The translations under genes and the position numbers were made by a program. Source: CAZKNJ01 sp964554185 (GTDB lineage: Bacteria > 4484-113). Taken from it: 64,000 bases of DNA. Every line of letters begins with the position of its first letter. Position 1 is the first letter of the stretch. Location of the stretch: contig CAZKNJ010000004.1 of NCBI GenBank assembly GCA_964554185.1, forward strand, positions 10,486 to 74,485, written 5' to 3'. Below are positions 1-8,481 of the stretch, piece after piece. The notes beneath the pieces were generated by a model. It was not told where the DNA came from, searched no databases, and was given only the letters and a program-made list of their open reading frames with translations.

Positions 1-1
1 C

Positions 2-871
2 GGGATGCACGGCGAGCAGGACATGCGCAAGATGGGCGGCCTGGCGAAATACCTGCCGCACACCTACTGGCACTTCCTCATCGGCGCGATGGCCATCTCC
101 GGCATTCCGCTGCTGGCCGGATTCTTCAGCAAGGACCAGATTCTGTTCGCCGCTTTCACCGCGCGGCCGGAGCTAATGCCGCAGGCGGGGATGATTCTGT
201 GGGTGGTGGGCGTCATCACCGCGCTGTTCACCTCCTTCTACATGTTCCGGCAGATCTACCTGGTGTTTCTCACGGCGCCGCGCTTTGATGAGCACAAGTT
301 GCATCCGCACGAAGCCCCGCCTTCAATGCTCATCCCCAACTGGATACTGGCGGGCGGCGCTGTCCTCGCGGGGTATCTGGGGCTGCCGGCGCTCATGCGC
401 CTGCCCAACCTGATGCAGCCCTTCCTCAACCGCGCGATACTGGGGACGGAGCATCTGGCGCACGCGGCGGAGCACGCGCACGAGCTGGGGCTGGAGGCAA
501 TCGGCACCAGCGTTTCGGTAGTGGTGGCGTTCGCCGGGCTGGGATTGGCGTTCTACCTGTACCGCTCGCACTTCGGCCTTACCGAGCAGCTTAAGAAGAC
601 CTTCGCCGCGCCCTACCGGGTGCTGCTCAACAAATACTATGTGGACGAGTTATACGAGGCCGCCGTCATCGCGCCCGGTCGGGCGCTGAGCCGCCAGTTC
701 TCCCAGGTGGTTGACCTTGGGCTGATTGACGGGACGGTGAACCTCGTCGCGTTTGTCATCGGCGCGCTGGGGCAGCTCGCGCGGCCGATGCAGACGGGTT
801 TCATCCGCAACTACGCCTGGTACATGGGCGTGGGGGCGATTCTGGTGATCATTCTCTTGTGGCTGAAGTAA
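2..871 (+). CDS. nuoL: NADH-quinone oxidoreductase subunit L, C-terminal part (cut by window start)
   Basis: This is the C-terminal 289 codons of the large antiporter-like membrane subunit of respiratory complex I, which couples NADH/quinone electron transfer to proton translocation. The frame is open to the window edge, so the true start lies upstream. The visible part includes the NuoL hallmark GIPLLAGFFSKDQIL near the start, several hydrophobic helices and a final transmembrane segment ending in LVIILLWLK. Ten bases separate its stop from nuoM, and nuoN follows, so this is the distal end of a nuo operon. The amphipathic region around residues 95-200 with its final helix is typical of the NuoL lateral arm. 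The identification is firm from the motif and the gene order. Confidence 0.95.
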   Translation, partial: GMHGEQDMRKMGGLAKYLPHTYWHFLIGAMAISGIPLLAGFFSKDQILFAAFTARPELMPQAGMILWVVGVITALFTSFYMFRQIYLVFLTAPRFDEHKLHPHEAPPSMLIPNWILAGGAVLAGYLGLPALMRLPNLMQPFLNRAILGTEHLAHAAEHAHELGLEAIGTSVSVVVAFAGLGLAFYLYRSHFGLTEQLKKTFAAPYRVLLNKYYVDELYEAAVIAPGRALSRQFSQVVDLGLIDGTVNLVAFVIGALGQLARPMQTGFIRNYAWYMGVGAILVIILLWLK

Positions 872-881
872 CGGAGACATA

Positions 882-2474
882 ATGGAGGAACTCGCGAACG
901 CGCCGCTTCTGAGCATCATCATCCTGCTGCCGCTCGCGGGCGCGCTGCTGCTGATGCTCGTGCCGCCGGACCGCACGCGGTACATCAAGTGGTTCGCGTT
1001 TTGGACCTCCATCGCGGCGTTCGCCATTTCGCTGCTGCTGCTGGTGGGCAACCGCGACTTCTCGGAGTTCTCGCACGAGGAGTTCTACGGCTGGCTGCCG
1101 CAGATCGGCGTCAACTACCATCTCGGGGTTGACGGCCTGTCGATGTGGCTCATTCTGCTCACAGCCCTGCTGGTGCCCGTCTCCATCCTCTCGTCCTTTA
1201 GCGCCATCAAGAACCGCGAGAAGGAATACTACATTCTCCTGCTGATAATGGGCACGGCGCTGACGGGCACCTTCGCCGCGCTGGATCTCATCCTGTTCTT
1301 CTTCTTCTGGGAAGGCGTGCTCATCCCGATGTACCTGCTCATCGGCATCTGGGGCAGCGGCCGGCGGGTTTACGCGGCGACCAAGTTCGTCCTGTATACC
1401 GTCGTCGGCAGCTTCTTCATGCTGCTGGCCATCATCGGGCTGTATGTGTACTCCGGCGAGGTGGGGCGGGCGAGCTTCGACTTCCTGCAACTGCGCAATG
1501 CCGTCCTGCCGCCGGAGATGCAAACCTGGCTGTTCCTGGCGTTTGCGCTGGCGTTCGCCATCAAGGTTCCGCTGTTCCCGTTCCACACCTGGCTGGCGGA
1601 CGCTCACACGGAAGCTCCGACGGCGGGCTCCGTGCTGCTGGCCGGCGTGCTGCTGAAGATGGGGGGCTACGGCTTCATCCGCTTCTGCCTGACGCTGTTC
1701 CCGGACGCGGCGGTGAACTTCGCACCACTCATGATGGGGCTGGCGGTGGTCAGCATCATCTACGGCGCGATCGTCTGCGCCGCCCAGACCGACCTGAAAC
1801 GTCTAATCGCCATCTCTTCAGTGGCGCATATGGGCTTTGTGGTGCTGGGCATCTTTGCTCTGTCAGGCAATCCCATCGGCCAGGTGGGCGCGACCATCCA
1901 GATGATCAGCCACGGCTTGTCCACCGGCGCGCTGTTCCTCCTGGTCGGCGTCATCTACGAGCGGCGGCACACCCGCGAGCTGGCCGAATACGGCGGGCTG
2001 GCGGCGGTGATGCCGCGGTACTACAACGTATTCATGATAGTGATGCTCGCGAGCGTCGGCCTGCCGGCGCTGAACGGCTTCGTGGGCGAGTTCCTCATAT
2101 TGATGGGCGCGATGGCGGTGGACTGGCTCTTCGCTGGGCTCGGCACCTTCGGCGTCGTTTTGGCGGCAATCTACTTGCTGCTGATGATGAAGAAGATGTT
2201 CCACGGCGAGTGCACCAACCCCAAGAACCTGGGGCTGCCGGACTTGAACCTGCGGGAGTATGTGTATCTCATCCCGCTGGTAGTGCTGATGTTCGCCATC
2301 GGGCTGTATCCGAAGCCGTACCTTGACGTCATCACGCCGGCAGCCGACCGCGTGGTGCGCGGCATCCGGGAGTTTCTGCCGGAGCAACTGCGGGCCGACC
2401 GCTCGGGCGAGAAGGCCGCAGCCATTCTGGCTGAACTGGGCGTGGCGGCGAAGCCGGAGGGAGGTGAGCGCTGA
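882..2474 (+). CDS. nuoM: NADH-quinone oxidoreductase subunit M
   Basis: Antiporter-like membrane subunit of complex I, 530 residues, the usual length for NuoM. Visible motifs are HLGVDGLSMWLILLTALLVP, the conserved glutamate in FFFWEGVLIPMYLLIGIWG, and the proton-channel stretch KVPLFPFHTWLADAHTEAPT, all in proton-pumping Mrp-like subunits. Roughly 14 hydrophobic helices can be counted. The ATG is preceded by CGGAG seven bases upstream. The stop overlaps the nuoN start by one base (TGATG), so translation of the two is coupled. Confidence 0.96.
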   Translation: MEELANAPLLSIIILLPLAGALLLMLVPPDRTRYIKWFAFWTSIAAFAISLLLLVGNRDFSEFSHEEFYGWLPQIGVNYHLGVDGLSMWLILLTALLVPVSILSSFSAIKNREKEYYILLLIMGTALTGTFAALDLILFFFFWEGVLIPMYLLIGIWGSGRRVYAATKFVLYTVVGSFFMLLAIIGLYVYSGEVGRASFDFLQLRNAVLPPEMQTWLFLAFALAFAIKVPLFPFHTWLADAHTEAPTAGSVLLAGVLLKMGGYGFIRFCLTLFPDAAVNFAPLMMGLAVVSIIYGAIVCAAQTDLKRLIAISSVAHMGFVVLGIFALSGNPIGQVGATIQMISHGLSTGALFLLVGVIYERRHTRELAEYGGLAAVMPRYYNVFMIVMLASVGLPALNGFVGEFLILMGAMAVDWLFAGLGTFGVVLAAIYLLLMMKKMFHGECTNPKNLGLPDLNLREYVYLIPLVVLMFAIGLYPKPYLDVITPAADRVVRGIREFLPEQLRADRSGEKAAAILAELGVAAKPEGGER

Positions 2475-3937
2475 TGCAGCCCTTTACGGTGAATCTGGGC
2501 AACCTGCTGGCGCTGCTTCCCATCTGGATTCTCATCATCGCCGCCCTGCTGCTCATACTGCTGGACGTAGTCGCGCCGCGGGCGAACCGGCTGCAGGCCG
2601 GTTTCGGGCTGGCATCGGTGGCCGCAGCCGCGCTCGCACTCATCCTGCTCTTCCCGTTCAAGCCGGTGCGGCTGGTCAGCGGCGCGCTGCTCTATGACGG
2701 CTTCGGGGCCACGGTGGGCGTGGCTGTGCTGCTAGTGCTCGCACTCACGCTGGTGTTCTCACCCCATTACATGCAGAAGATGGGGCTACGCGGCCTGGAA
2801 TACTACCCGCTGCTGTTCATCTCATCCGTGGGGATGATGCTGCTGCCGCTCTGCCGGGACCTGCTGAGCATCATCGTCAGCATTGAGCTTCTCTCTATCC
2901 CGCTGTATGTGCTGGCGGGCTACAACCGGCGGCTGGAAACCAGCAAGGAAGCCGGGTTCAAGTACTTCATTCTCGGCGCCTTCGCCAGCGCGTTCATGAT
3001 CTACGGCGCGGCGTTCATCTACGGGACCACGGGTACGCTCTGGCTGAGCTCCATCTCCGAAGCCCTGCCGTTCCCCGAGAATAGGCTGCTGCTGCTGCTG
3101 GGCCTGGGCCTGCTGCTGGTGGGCTTTGCCTTCAAGGCGGCTATCGCGCCCTTCCAATGGTGGGTGCCCGATGTGTATGAGGGCAGCCCCAGCCCGGTGA
3201 CCGGCTTTATGGCGGCCGGAGTAAAGCTGGCCATCTTCGCGGTTTTCCTGCGGCTGCTGATTGACGGGTTCATGCCGCTAGCCAACGACTGGCGGATTGC
3301 GCTTTCAGTGCTGGCGGTCACCGGGATGATTCTGGGCAACTTGCTGGCGTTGCACCAGATGAGCCTTAAGCGCCTGCTGGCGTACTCGTCCATCACCCAC
3401 GCGGGCTACCTGGTGCTTGGCCTGGTTGCGGCCAACCGCGAGGCAGTCTCGGCGACGCTTTTCTACCTCATTGCTTATGCCGCGACCATCGTGGGCGTGA
3501 TGGCGCTCATCTCCGGTTGGGCGCGGGAGGACCAGGACGACGTTTACATGTCCGACCTGCGGGGGATGGCTGCCAGCCAGCCGCTGGCGGCGCTGCTGGT
3601 GACCATCTTCATGCTCTCGCTCATCGGCTTCCCGCTGACCGCCGGCTTCATCGGCAAGCTGATGCTCTTCTACGCGGTGTACAAGGCGGGCTTCATCGCG
3701 CTGCTGGTAATCGCGGTGATCAACACGATGGTCTCGGTGTACTACTACCTGCGCGTTATCCAGGCCATGTATTTGGTGGCAGACGAGGAAAGGGCGGCGG
3801 ACGGCGCACGCCAGCCGGTGGCGCTCGCTCCGGTCTATGCTCTGGTAGGCGGAGTATCGGTTTTGATCGTCCTTTTCCTCGGTATTGTGCCCCGGTGGCT
3901 GCTGACCTTGTTGAACTTCTACCGTTTTGGCGGCTAG
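2474..3937 (+). CDS. nuoN: NADH-quinone oxidoreductase subunit N
   Basis: Third antiporter-like subunit of the complex I membrane arm, 487 residues, multi-spanning. NuoN features are SIELLSIPLYVLAGYNRR, the conserved Lys helix region FKAAIAPFQWWVPDVYEG, and KRLLAYSSITHAGYLVLG. The start ATG shares its A with the nuoM stop, and GGAGGTGAGC lies just upstream as ribosome-binding site. It is the last gene of the operon. No clear intrinsic terminator follows, only a weak GGCTG/CAGCC stem around 3948-3968. Confidence 0.96.
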   Translation: MQPFTVNLGNLLALLPIWILIIAALLLILLDVVAPRANRLQAGFGLASVAAAALALILLFPFKPVRLVSGALLYDGFGATVGVAVLLVLALTLVFSPHYMQKMGLRGLEYYPLLFISSVGMMLLPLCRDLLSIIVSIELLSIPLYVLAGYNRRLETSKEAGFKYFILGAFASAFMIYGAAFIYGTTGTLWLSSISEALPFPENRLLLLLGLGLLLVGFAFKAAIAPFQWWVPDVYEGSPSPVTGFMAAGVKLAIFAVFLRLLIDGFMPLANDWRIALSVLAVTGMILGNLLALHQMSLKRLLAYSSITHAGYLVLGLVAANREAVSATLFYLIAYAATIVGVMALISGWAREDQDDVYMSDLRGMAASQPLAALLVTIFMLSLIGFPLTAGFIGKLMLFYAVYKAGFIALLVIAVINTMVSVYYYLRVIQAMYLVADEERAADGARQPVALAPVYALVGGVSVLIVLFLGIVPRWLLTLLNFYRFGG

Positions 3938-3977
3938 GCGGGATTCGGGGCTGGGAAATATGACAGCCGCTTGATGC

Positions 3978-4006
3978 TTGACATGCGAATCCCTGTTTGC
4001 TAGACT
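3978..4006 (+). promoter_or_regulatory. Strong sigma-70 type promoter for the lipoprotein gene
   Basis: TTGACA (3978-3983), a 17-base spacer, then TAGACT (4001-4006). The -35 is a perfect consensus match and the -10 matches four of six. Transcription would start near 4013, giving an untranslated leader of about 118 nt before the ATG at 4131. This shows the lipoprotein is transcribed separately from nuoLMN. Confidence 0.75.
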
Positions 4007-4130
4007 CTTTACCTGAGTCCTGGCGTGGCGGGGGATAAACGATGGGCCGGGACGAAATCTGGTGTGGAAGAGGCAACGTCCTAATTCACGAAATCCTCAC
4101 CATCTAATTCATTTAGAAGGAGTAGGTATT

Positions 4131-4844
4131 ATGAGAAAGTACTCTGGACTGCTGGCATTTGCGGCGCTGCTTCTTGCAGTGTTGCTACTTGCTAGCTGCC
4201 ATGGCAGTGGCAGCCGTGCGCTTATCGGTATTGCTACGCCGGGCAACACCTACCTCCCGTTGATGGGCTCCGCTGACATCGGCCCCGTCTATCTGTCGTA
4301 CAACGACGTGACCAAGCGCTGGGCGTGGTACAACTCCGTTGACGCCATTGGTTGCTGGGAAGAGATCGCCGGCGGCGGCATCGCCATTCCCGGGGGCGCC
4401 TATGTAACTAGCTGTCCCGCCTGGTTTGACGACAACGAGGACGGTTGGGCGGATTTCTTCAATGTCGGCGTACGCCCGCTGAGCCAGCTTGCTGCCGGCA
4501 GCGACGTGTACCAGGGCGGCTTTATGGCCAACCCGACCAAGATCGGTGGCGCATTGTTCCTCTACGATGCGTTCGTATTTGAGCCCTATGCCGTGCTGTA
4601 CATCCCGATCTCGGCCAACCTGGCGAACGGCACCAGTGTGGCGGTTTACCGCTGGGTCACTTCGGGCGCGTTTGCTGCTGACCAGAGCGCGGGCTACTGG
4701 TCGTTATGCCCCGGCTACGGCCAGGTGGATGACGACGTTCTCGGGCTCGGCCGGAAGGTTGTTGTGTTCAACTGGAACGGCAATCTCGGCGAGTTCGCCG
4801 CGGTGATTTCTCAGCACTACAGCGGCGGCGGCAGCGGCGGGTAG
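4131..4844 (+). CDS. Lipoprotein of unknown function
   Basis: A 237-residue predicted lipoprotein. The ATG at 4131 is chosen because AAGGAGT lies ten bases upstream and the protein then begins MRKYSG followed by a long Leu/Ala core and the lipobox LASC (Cys23), a type II signal peptide. An in-frame ATG at 4062 would put 23 non-signal residues in front and is rejected. The mature part is rich in Gly, Trp and Tyr, contains an acidic FDDNEDGWADFF stretch and four further Cys, and ends in a GGGSGG tail. I recognise no family. Codon use is like its neighbours. It sits alone between nuoN and a ferredoxin gene, with its own promoter and a palindromic terminator candidate. Confidence 0.8.
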   Translation: MRKYSGLLAFAALLLAVLLLASCHGSGSRALIGIATPGNTYLPLMGSADIGPVYLSYNDVTKRWAWYNSVDAIGCWEEIAGGGIAIPGGAYVTSCPAWFDDNEDGWADFFNVGVRPLSQLAAGSDVYQGGFMANPTKIGGALFLYDAFVFEPYAVLYIPISANLANGTSVAVYRWVTSGAFAADQSAGYWSLCPGYGQVDDDVLGLGRKVVVFNWNGNLGEFAAVISQHYSGGGSGG

Positions 4845-4883
4845 GTAGTACCACCCGGTACAACTGTATATCGATAGCCTATG

Positions 4884-4913
4884 CAAATGGGCGGGGCTAG
4901 CCCCGCCCATTTG
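4884..4913 (+). terminator. Perfect 30-bp palindrome, probable terminator
   Basis: A perfect inverted repeat with 15-base arms (starting CAAATGGGCGGGGCT) 40 bases after the lipoprotein stop. The stem is very GC-rich, but the downstream T content is poor (CCGTTTGATT). Termination is the simplest role; a protein-binding palindrome is possible. Confidence 0.6.
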
Positions 4914-4948
4914 CCGTTTGATTGCTGCCAGATACGGGCCCCGGCATG

Positions 4949-4957
4949 TGTTATAAT
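4949..4957 (+). promoter_or_regulatory. Extended -10 promoter for the ferredoxin gene
   Basis: TGTTATAAT, an extended -10 (TGn plus a perfect TATAAT at 4952-4957). No convincing -35 lies at the right distance, as is usual for extended -10 promoters. Expected start is near 4964. Confidence 0.6.
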
Positions 4958-4985
4958 CACGCTGGTGGCACCGGTAATCCGCTAT

Positions 4986-5069
4986 ATGCTTTCCGTTTTG
5001 CTTGGCGCAGTTGTGGGGCTTGGCTTCGCGGGTGCCGCTTTTCTCTACCTGAGATTACTTCCCAAGTAG
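4986..5069 (+). CDS. Possible 27-residue membrane peptide
   Basis: A short frame beginning MLSVLLGAVVGLGFAGAAF and ending LRLLPK: one hydrophobic Gly-rich helix followed by basic residues, the layout of a small inner-membrane peptide. It lies between the TATAAT promoter and the ferredoxin gene. Its stop codon overlaps the AGGAGG ribosome site of that gene, so translation could be coupled. There is no Shine-Dalgarno sequence of its own. It could be fortuitous. Confidence 0.35.
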   Translation: MLSVLLGAVVGLGFAGAAFLYLRLLPK

Positions 5070-5080
5070 GAGGCTCCATC

Positions 5081-5491
5081 GTGAACACCTCGCGTGTTGT
5101 TCTGTCATTCAGCCCGGACGCGATCCGCAAGCCGGTGACCTACTTGCTTGTCAGCAACTACAAGCTGCGCCTCAACATCCTGCGCGCCAAGGTGATGCCT
5201 GGCGAGGAAGGCAGGCTGCTGCTGGAGCTTTCAGGGGATGGGGACCGCATAGTTGAGGGCCTTGACTACCTGAAGTCGCTTAACGTGAAGGTTGACCCCG
5301 TAGAGGCCTTCTACAGGCTCGATTACGACAAGTGCCAGCAGTCCAAGAAGTGCTTCCATGTATGCCCCGCGGAGGCGATAGTGCTCTTGCCCGAGGACGG
5401 GAAACTGGTGGACATCATTCCAGAGAACTGCATTCTCTGTGAGAAGTGCGCCCACATCTGCCCCAACGGCGTGTTTGCCTTCACCTTTTAG
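5081..5491 (+). CDS. NIL-domain 4Fe-4S ferredoxin
   Basis: A 136-residue soluble protein. GTG at 5081 is chosen because TAGGAGG lies eight bases upstream. Residues about 1-78 form a NIL domain (ferredoxin-like alpha/beta fold first seen in MetN). The C-terminal third carries two ferredoxin cluster motifs. The second is intact (CILCEKCAHICP). The first reads CQQSKKCFHVCP, where the second Cys of CxxCxxCxxxCP is Ser. In established work on methanogens and some bacteria, NIL-ferredoxins take part with a DUF39 protein in homocysteine formation; no DUF39 gene is present here. It converges on the methylmalonyl-CoA mutase gene with 45 bases between them. Confidence 0.85.
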   Translation: MNTSRVVLSFSPDAIRKPVTYLLVSNYKLRLNILRAKVMPGEEGRLLLELSGDGDRIVEGLDYLKSLNVKVDPVEAFYRLDYDKCQQSKKCFHVCPAEAIVLLPEDGKLVDIIPENCILCEKCAHICPNGVFAFTF

Positions 5492-5529
5492 CCGCCGGCA
5501 CTGGAAACGCTATTCAGGACCCGGTGGCT
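5490..5529 (+). terminator. Possible terminator between convergent genes
   Basis: AGCCGCCGG (5490-5498) can pair with CCGGTGGCT (5521-5529) across a 22-base loop in the short gap between the convergent ferredoxin and mutase genes. There is no T-run, so support is structural only. Confidence 0.3.
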
Positions 5530-5536
5530 TGCGTGC

Positions 5537-7228
<1,692 letters not shown>

Positions 7229-7311
7229 TTTCAGACTCCTGGAACAAAGCAGTGCGCGGGAAGTCTAACATAACGGACACTGTTTAATGGTAGAATCCAA
7301 GGCGAAACCAC

Positions 7312-7647
7312 TTGGAACACAAACGTAAAAACGACCGCAATGTGAGCTTCAGGCTTGACGTCACCGAGGACTATGAGTTCCTGCCGCAAGTGCCTGAGCA
7401 GTTTTTCGTGCGCGCGATGAACTCCGGCGTGCCCGTTTACCTCACCGAGGACTTGCTGGCGCGGGTAGGCCGGGTGAATCCCGACGAGCTGGTGGACCGC
7501 ATTATTGACGACCTGCACAAGAGCAATGAAGAGACTGACCCGCTGCTGCGCTGGTTCTACCTGATGATGGACTTCCAGGACGATTTTCCGCGCCTGATGC
7601 AGATGCTGGCGCAGCGCGACGACAAGAAGCCCTACAGCGAGTCCTAG
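7312..7647 (+). CDS. Small conserved-looking protein of unknown function
   Basis: A 111-residue soluble, charged protein starting at TTG (7312), with a weak AAGG site upstream and a TAGAAT -10 candidate at 7291-7296. It begins with a basic EHKRKNDRN stretch and contains ELVDRIIDDLHKS and RWFYLMMDFQDDFPRLMQM, suggesting an all-helical fold. I recognise no family. A terminator hairpin overlapping its stop supports its being a real transcription unit. Confidence 0.6.
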   Translation: MEHKRKNDRNVSFRLDVTEDYEFLPQVPEQFFVRAMNSGVPVYLTEDLLARVGRVNPDELVDRIIDDLHKSNEETDPLLRWFYLMMDFQDDFPRLMQMLAQRDDKKPYSES

Positions 7648-7670
7648 CCTGGACTCGGCTTTCTATTTCT
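7638..7670 (+). terminator. Intrinsic terminator after the small unknown gene
   Basis: CGAGTCC (7638-7644) pairs with GGACTCG (7651-7657) around a six-base loop and is followed by the T-rich GCTTTCTATTTCT. The stem includes the end of the upstream coding sequence, and the stop codon lies in the loop. Confidence 0.65.
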
Positions 7671-8328
7671 ACCCTTCTTTCAGCCCGTAGCTGTCCATGA
7701 ACTGCGTGAGCAGGCGGCGCGCCTCCGGCTCGCACTGGCCGCAGCCGGTGGATATCTTCGTGCGGTGCTGAAGCTGCTCGAAGTTGCGCGCGCCGTGCAG
7801 CACCGCTTCCTCAATATCGGCCTCGGTGACCTGCAGGCAGTGGCACACCGTGCGCTCCGGCTCTGCGGGAATGCGTTCCTCCTGGCCGGTCTTCACCAGG
7901 TAGTCGCGTAGCGCCTCCCGCAGCGCCTTGTCGCCCAGCACGGAGCAGTGGATCTTGCGCTCCGGCAGCCCCCCCAGCTTCGCCAGAATGTCCTGGGGAC
8001 GTAACTTGAACGCTTCTTCTACGGTGATGCCGCCGTCCGTGAGCACCATTTCCGACAGCATTGAGGTGGAGGCGATGGCGCTGGCGCAGCCGAAGGTCTT
8101 CCACTTGAAACCCACTATCCGGTCGGCTTTGGCGTCAACCACGATGTATACCTTCATCATATCGCCGCAAACCGGGCTGCCCACCACCCCGACGCCGTTC
8201 GCCTCCTTCAGCACCTCGGCGTCGTCACCGAAAACAACATTGCGGGGGTTGGTGAAGTGGTCCTTCACTATGTCCGAGTAGAGCCACTCGGTAAAGGCGT
8301 CAGTTTCGCTTTTCTGCTGGTTGTCCAT
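7669..8328 (-). CDS. NifU-like iron-sulfur cluster scaffold with BFD-type domain
   Basis: A 219-residue protein. The ATG at 8328 is chosen because the IscU/NifU fold begins just after it; upstream extension is low-complexity. The N-terminal scaffold domain carries the three cluster-holding Cys at 54 (VCGD), 81 and 128 (IHCSVL). A second [2Fe-2S] domain of the BFD type follows, with CHC near residue 160 and CGQC near 195. The third, NfuA-like domain of full NifU is missing. It would assemble Fe-S clusters for client proteins, several of which are encoded in this window. On the minus strand a TATAAT lies at 8380-8385, giving a leader of about 45 nt. Confidence 0.88.
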   Translation of the reverse strand: MDNQQKSETDAFTEWLYSDIVKDHFTNPRNVVFGDDAEVLKEANGVGVVGSPVCGDMMKVYIVVDAKADRIVGFKWKTFGCASAIASTSMLSEMVLTDGGITVEEAFKLRPQDILAKLGGLPERKIHCSVLGDKALREALRDYLVKTGQEERIPAEPERTVCHCLQVTEADIEEAVLHGARNFEQLQHRTKISTGCGQCEPEARRLLTQFMDSYGLKEG

Positions 8329-8432
8329 AGTCGGGTTCCTCGCACGCAGCGCAAGGGCGCGATGCTCCGCGCCCAACAGATTATACACGAGCAAGGCGCG
8401 GATTATCGTCTGCGCGCGCCTGCAACGCCTCC

Positions 8433-8461
8433 TTGACTTAGCCCAACGCACAGTGTAATGT
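8433..8461 (+). promoter_or_regulatory. Possible promoter of the polysaccharide export genes
   Basis: TTGACT (8433-8438), a 17-base spacer and TAATGT (8456-8461). The -35 is good and the -10 poor. If used, transcription starts about 14 nt before the ATG at 8482, which would favour that start. Confidence 0.4.
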
Positions 8462-8481
8462 ATCCGAACCTCGAGGGAGGT

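Noticed and set aside
849..1607. 252-codon frame on the minus strand
   Set aside because: It lies fully inside nuoM, is rich in Gln/Arg/His/Glu with no domain, and is the usual antisense shadow of a GC-rich membrane gene.
4062..4130. Upstream extension of the lipoprotein gene to the ATG at 4062
   Set aside because: It would put 23 polar residues before the signal peptide and ignore the AAGGAGT site before the ATG at 4131.
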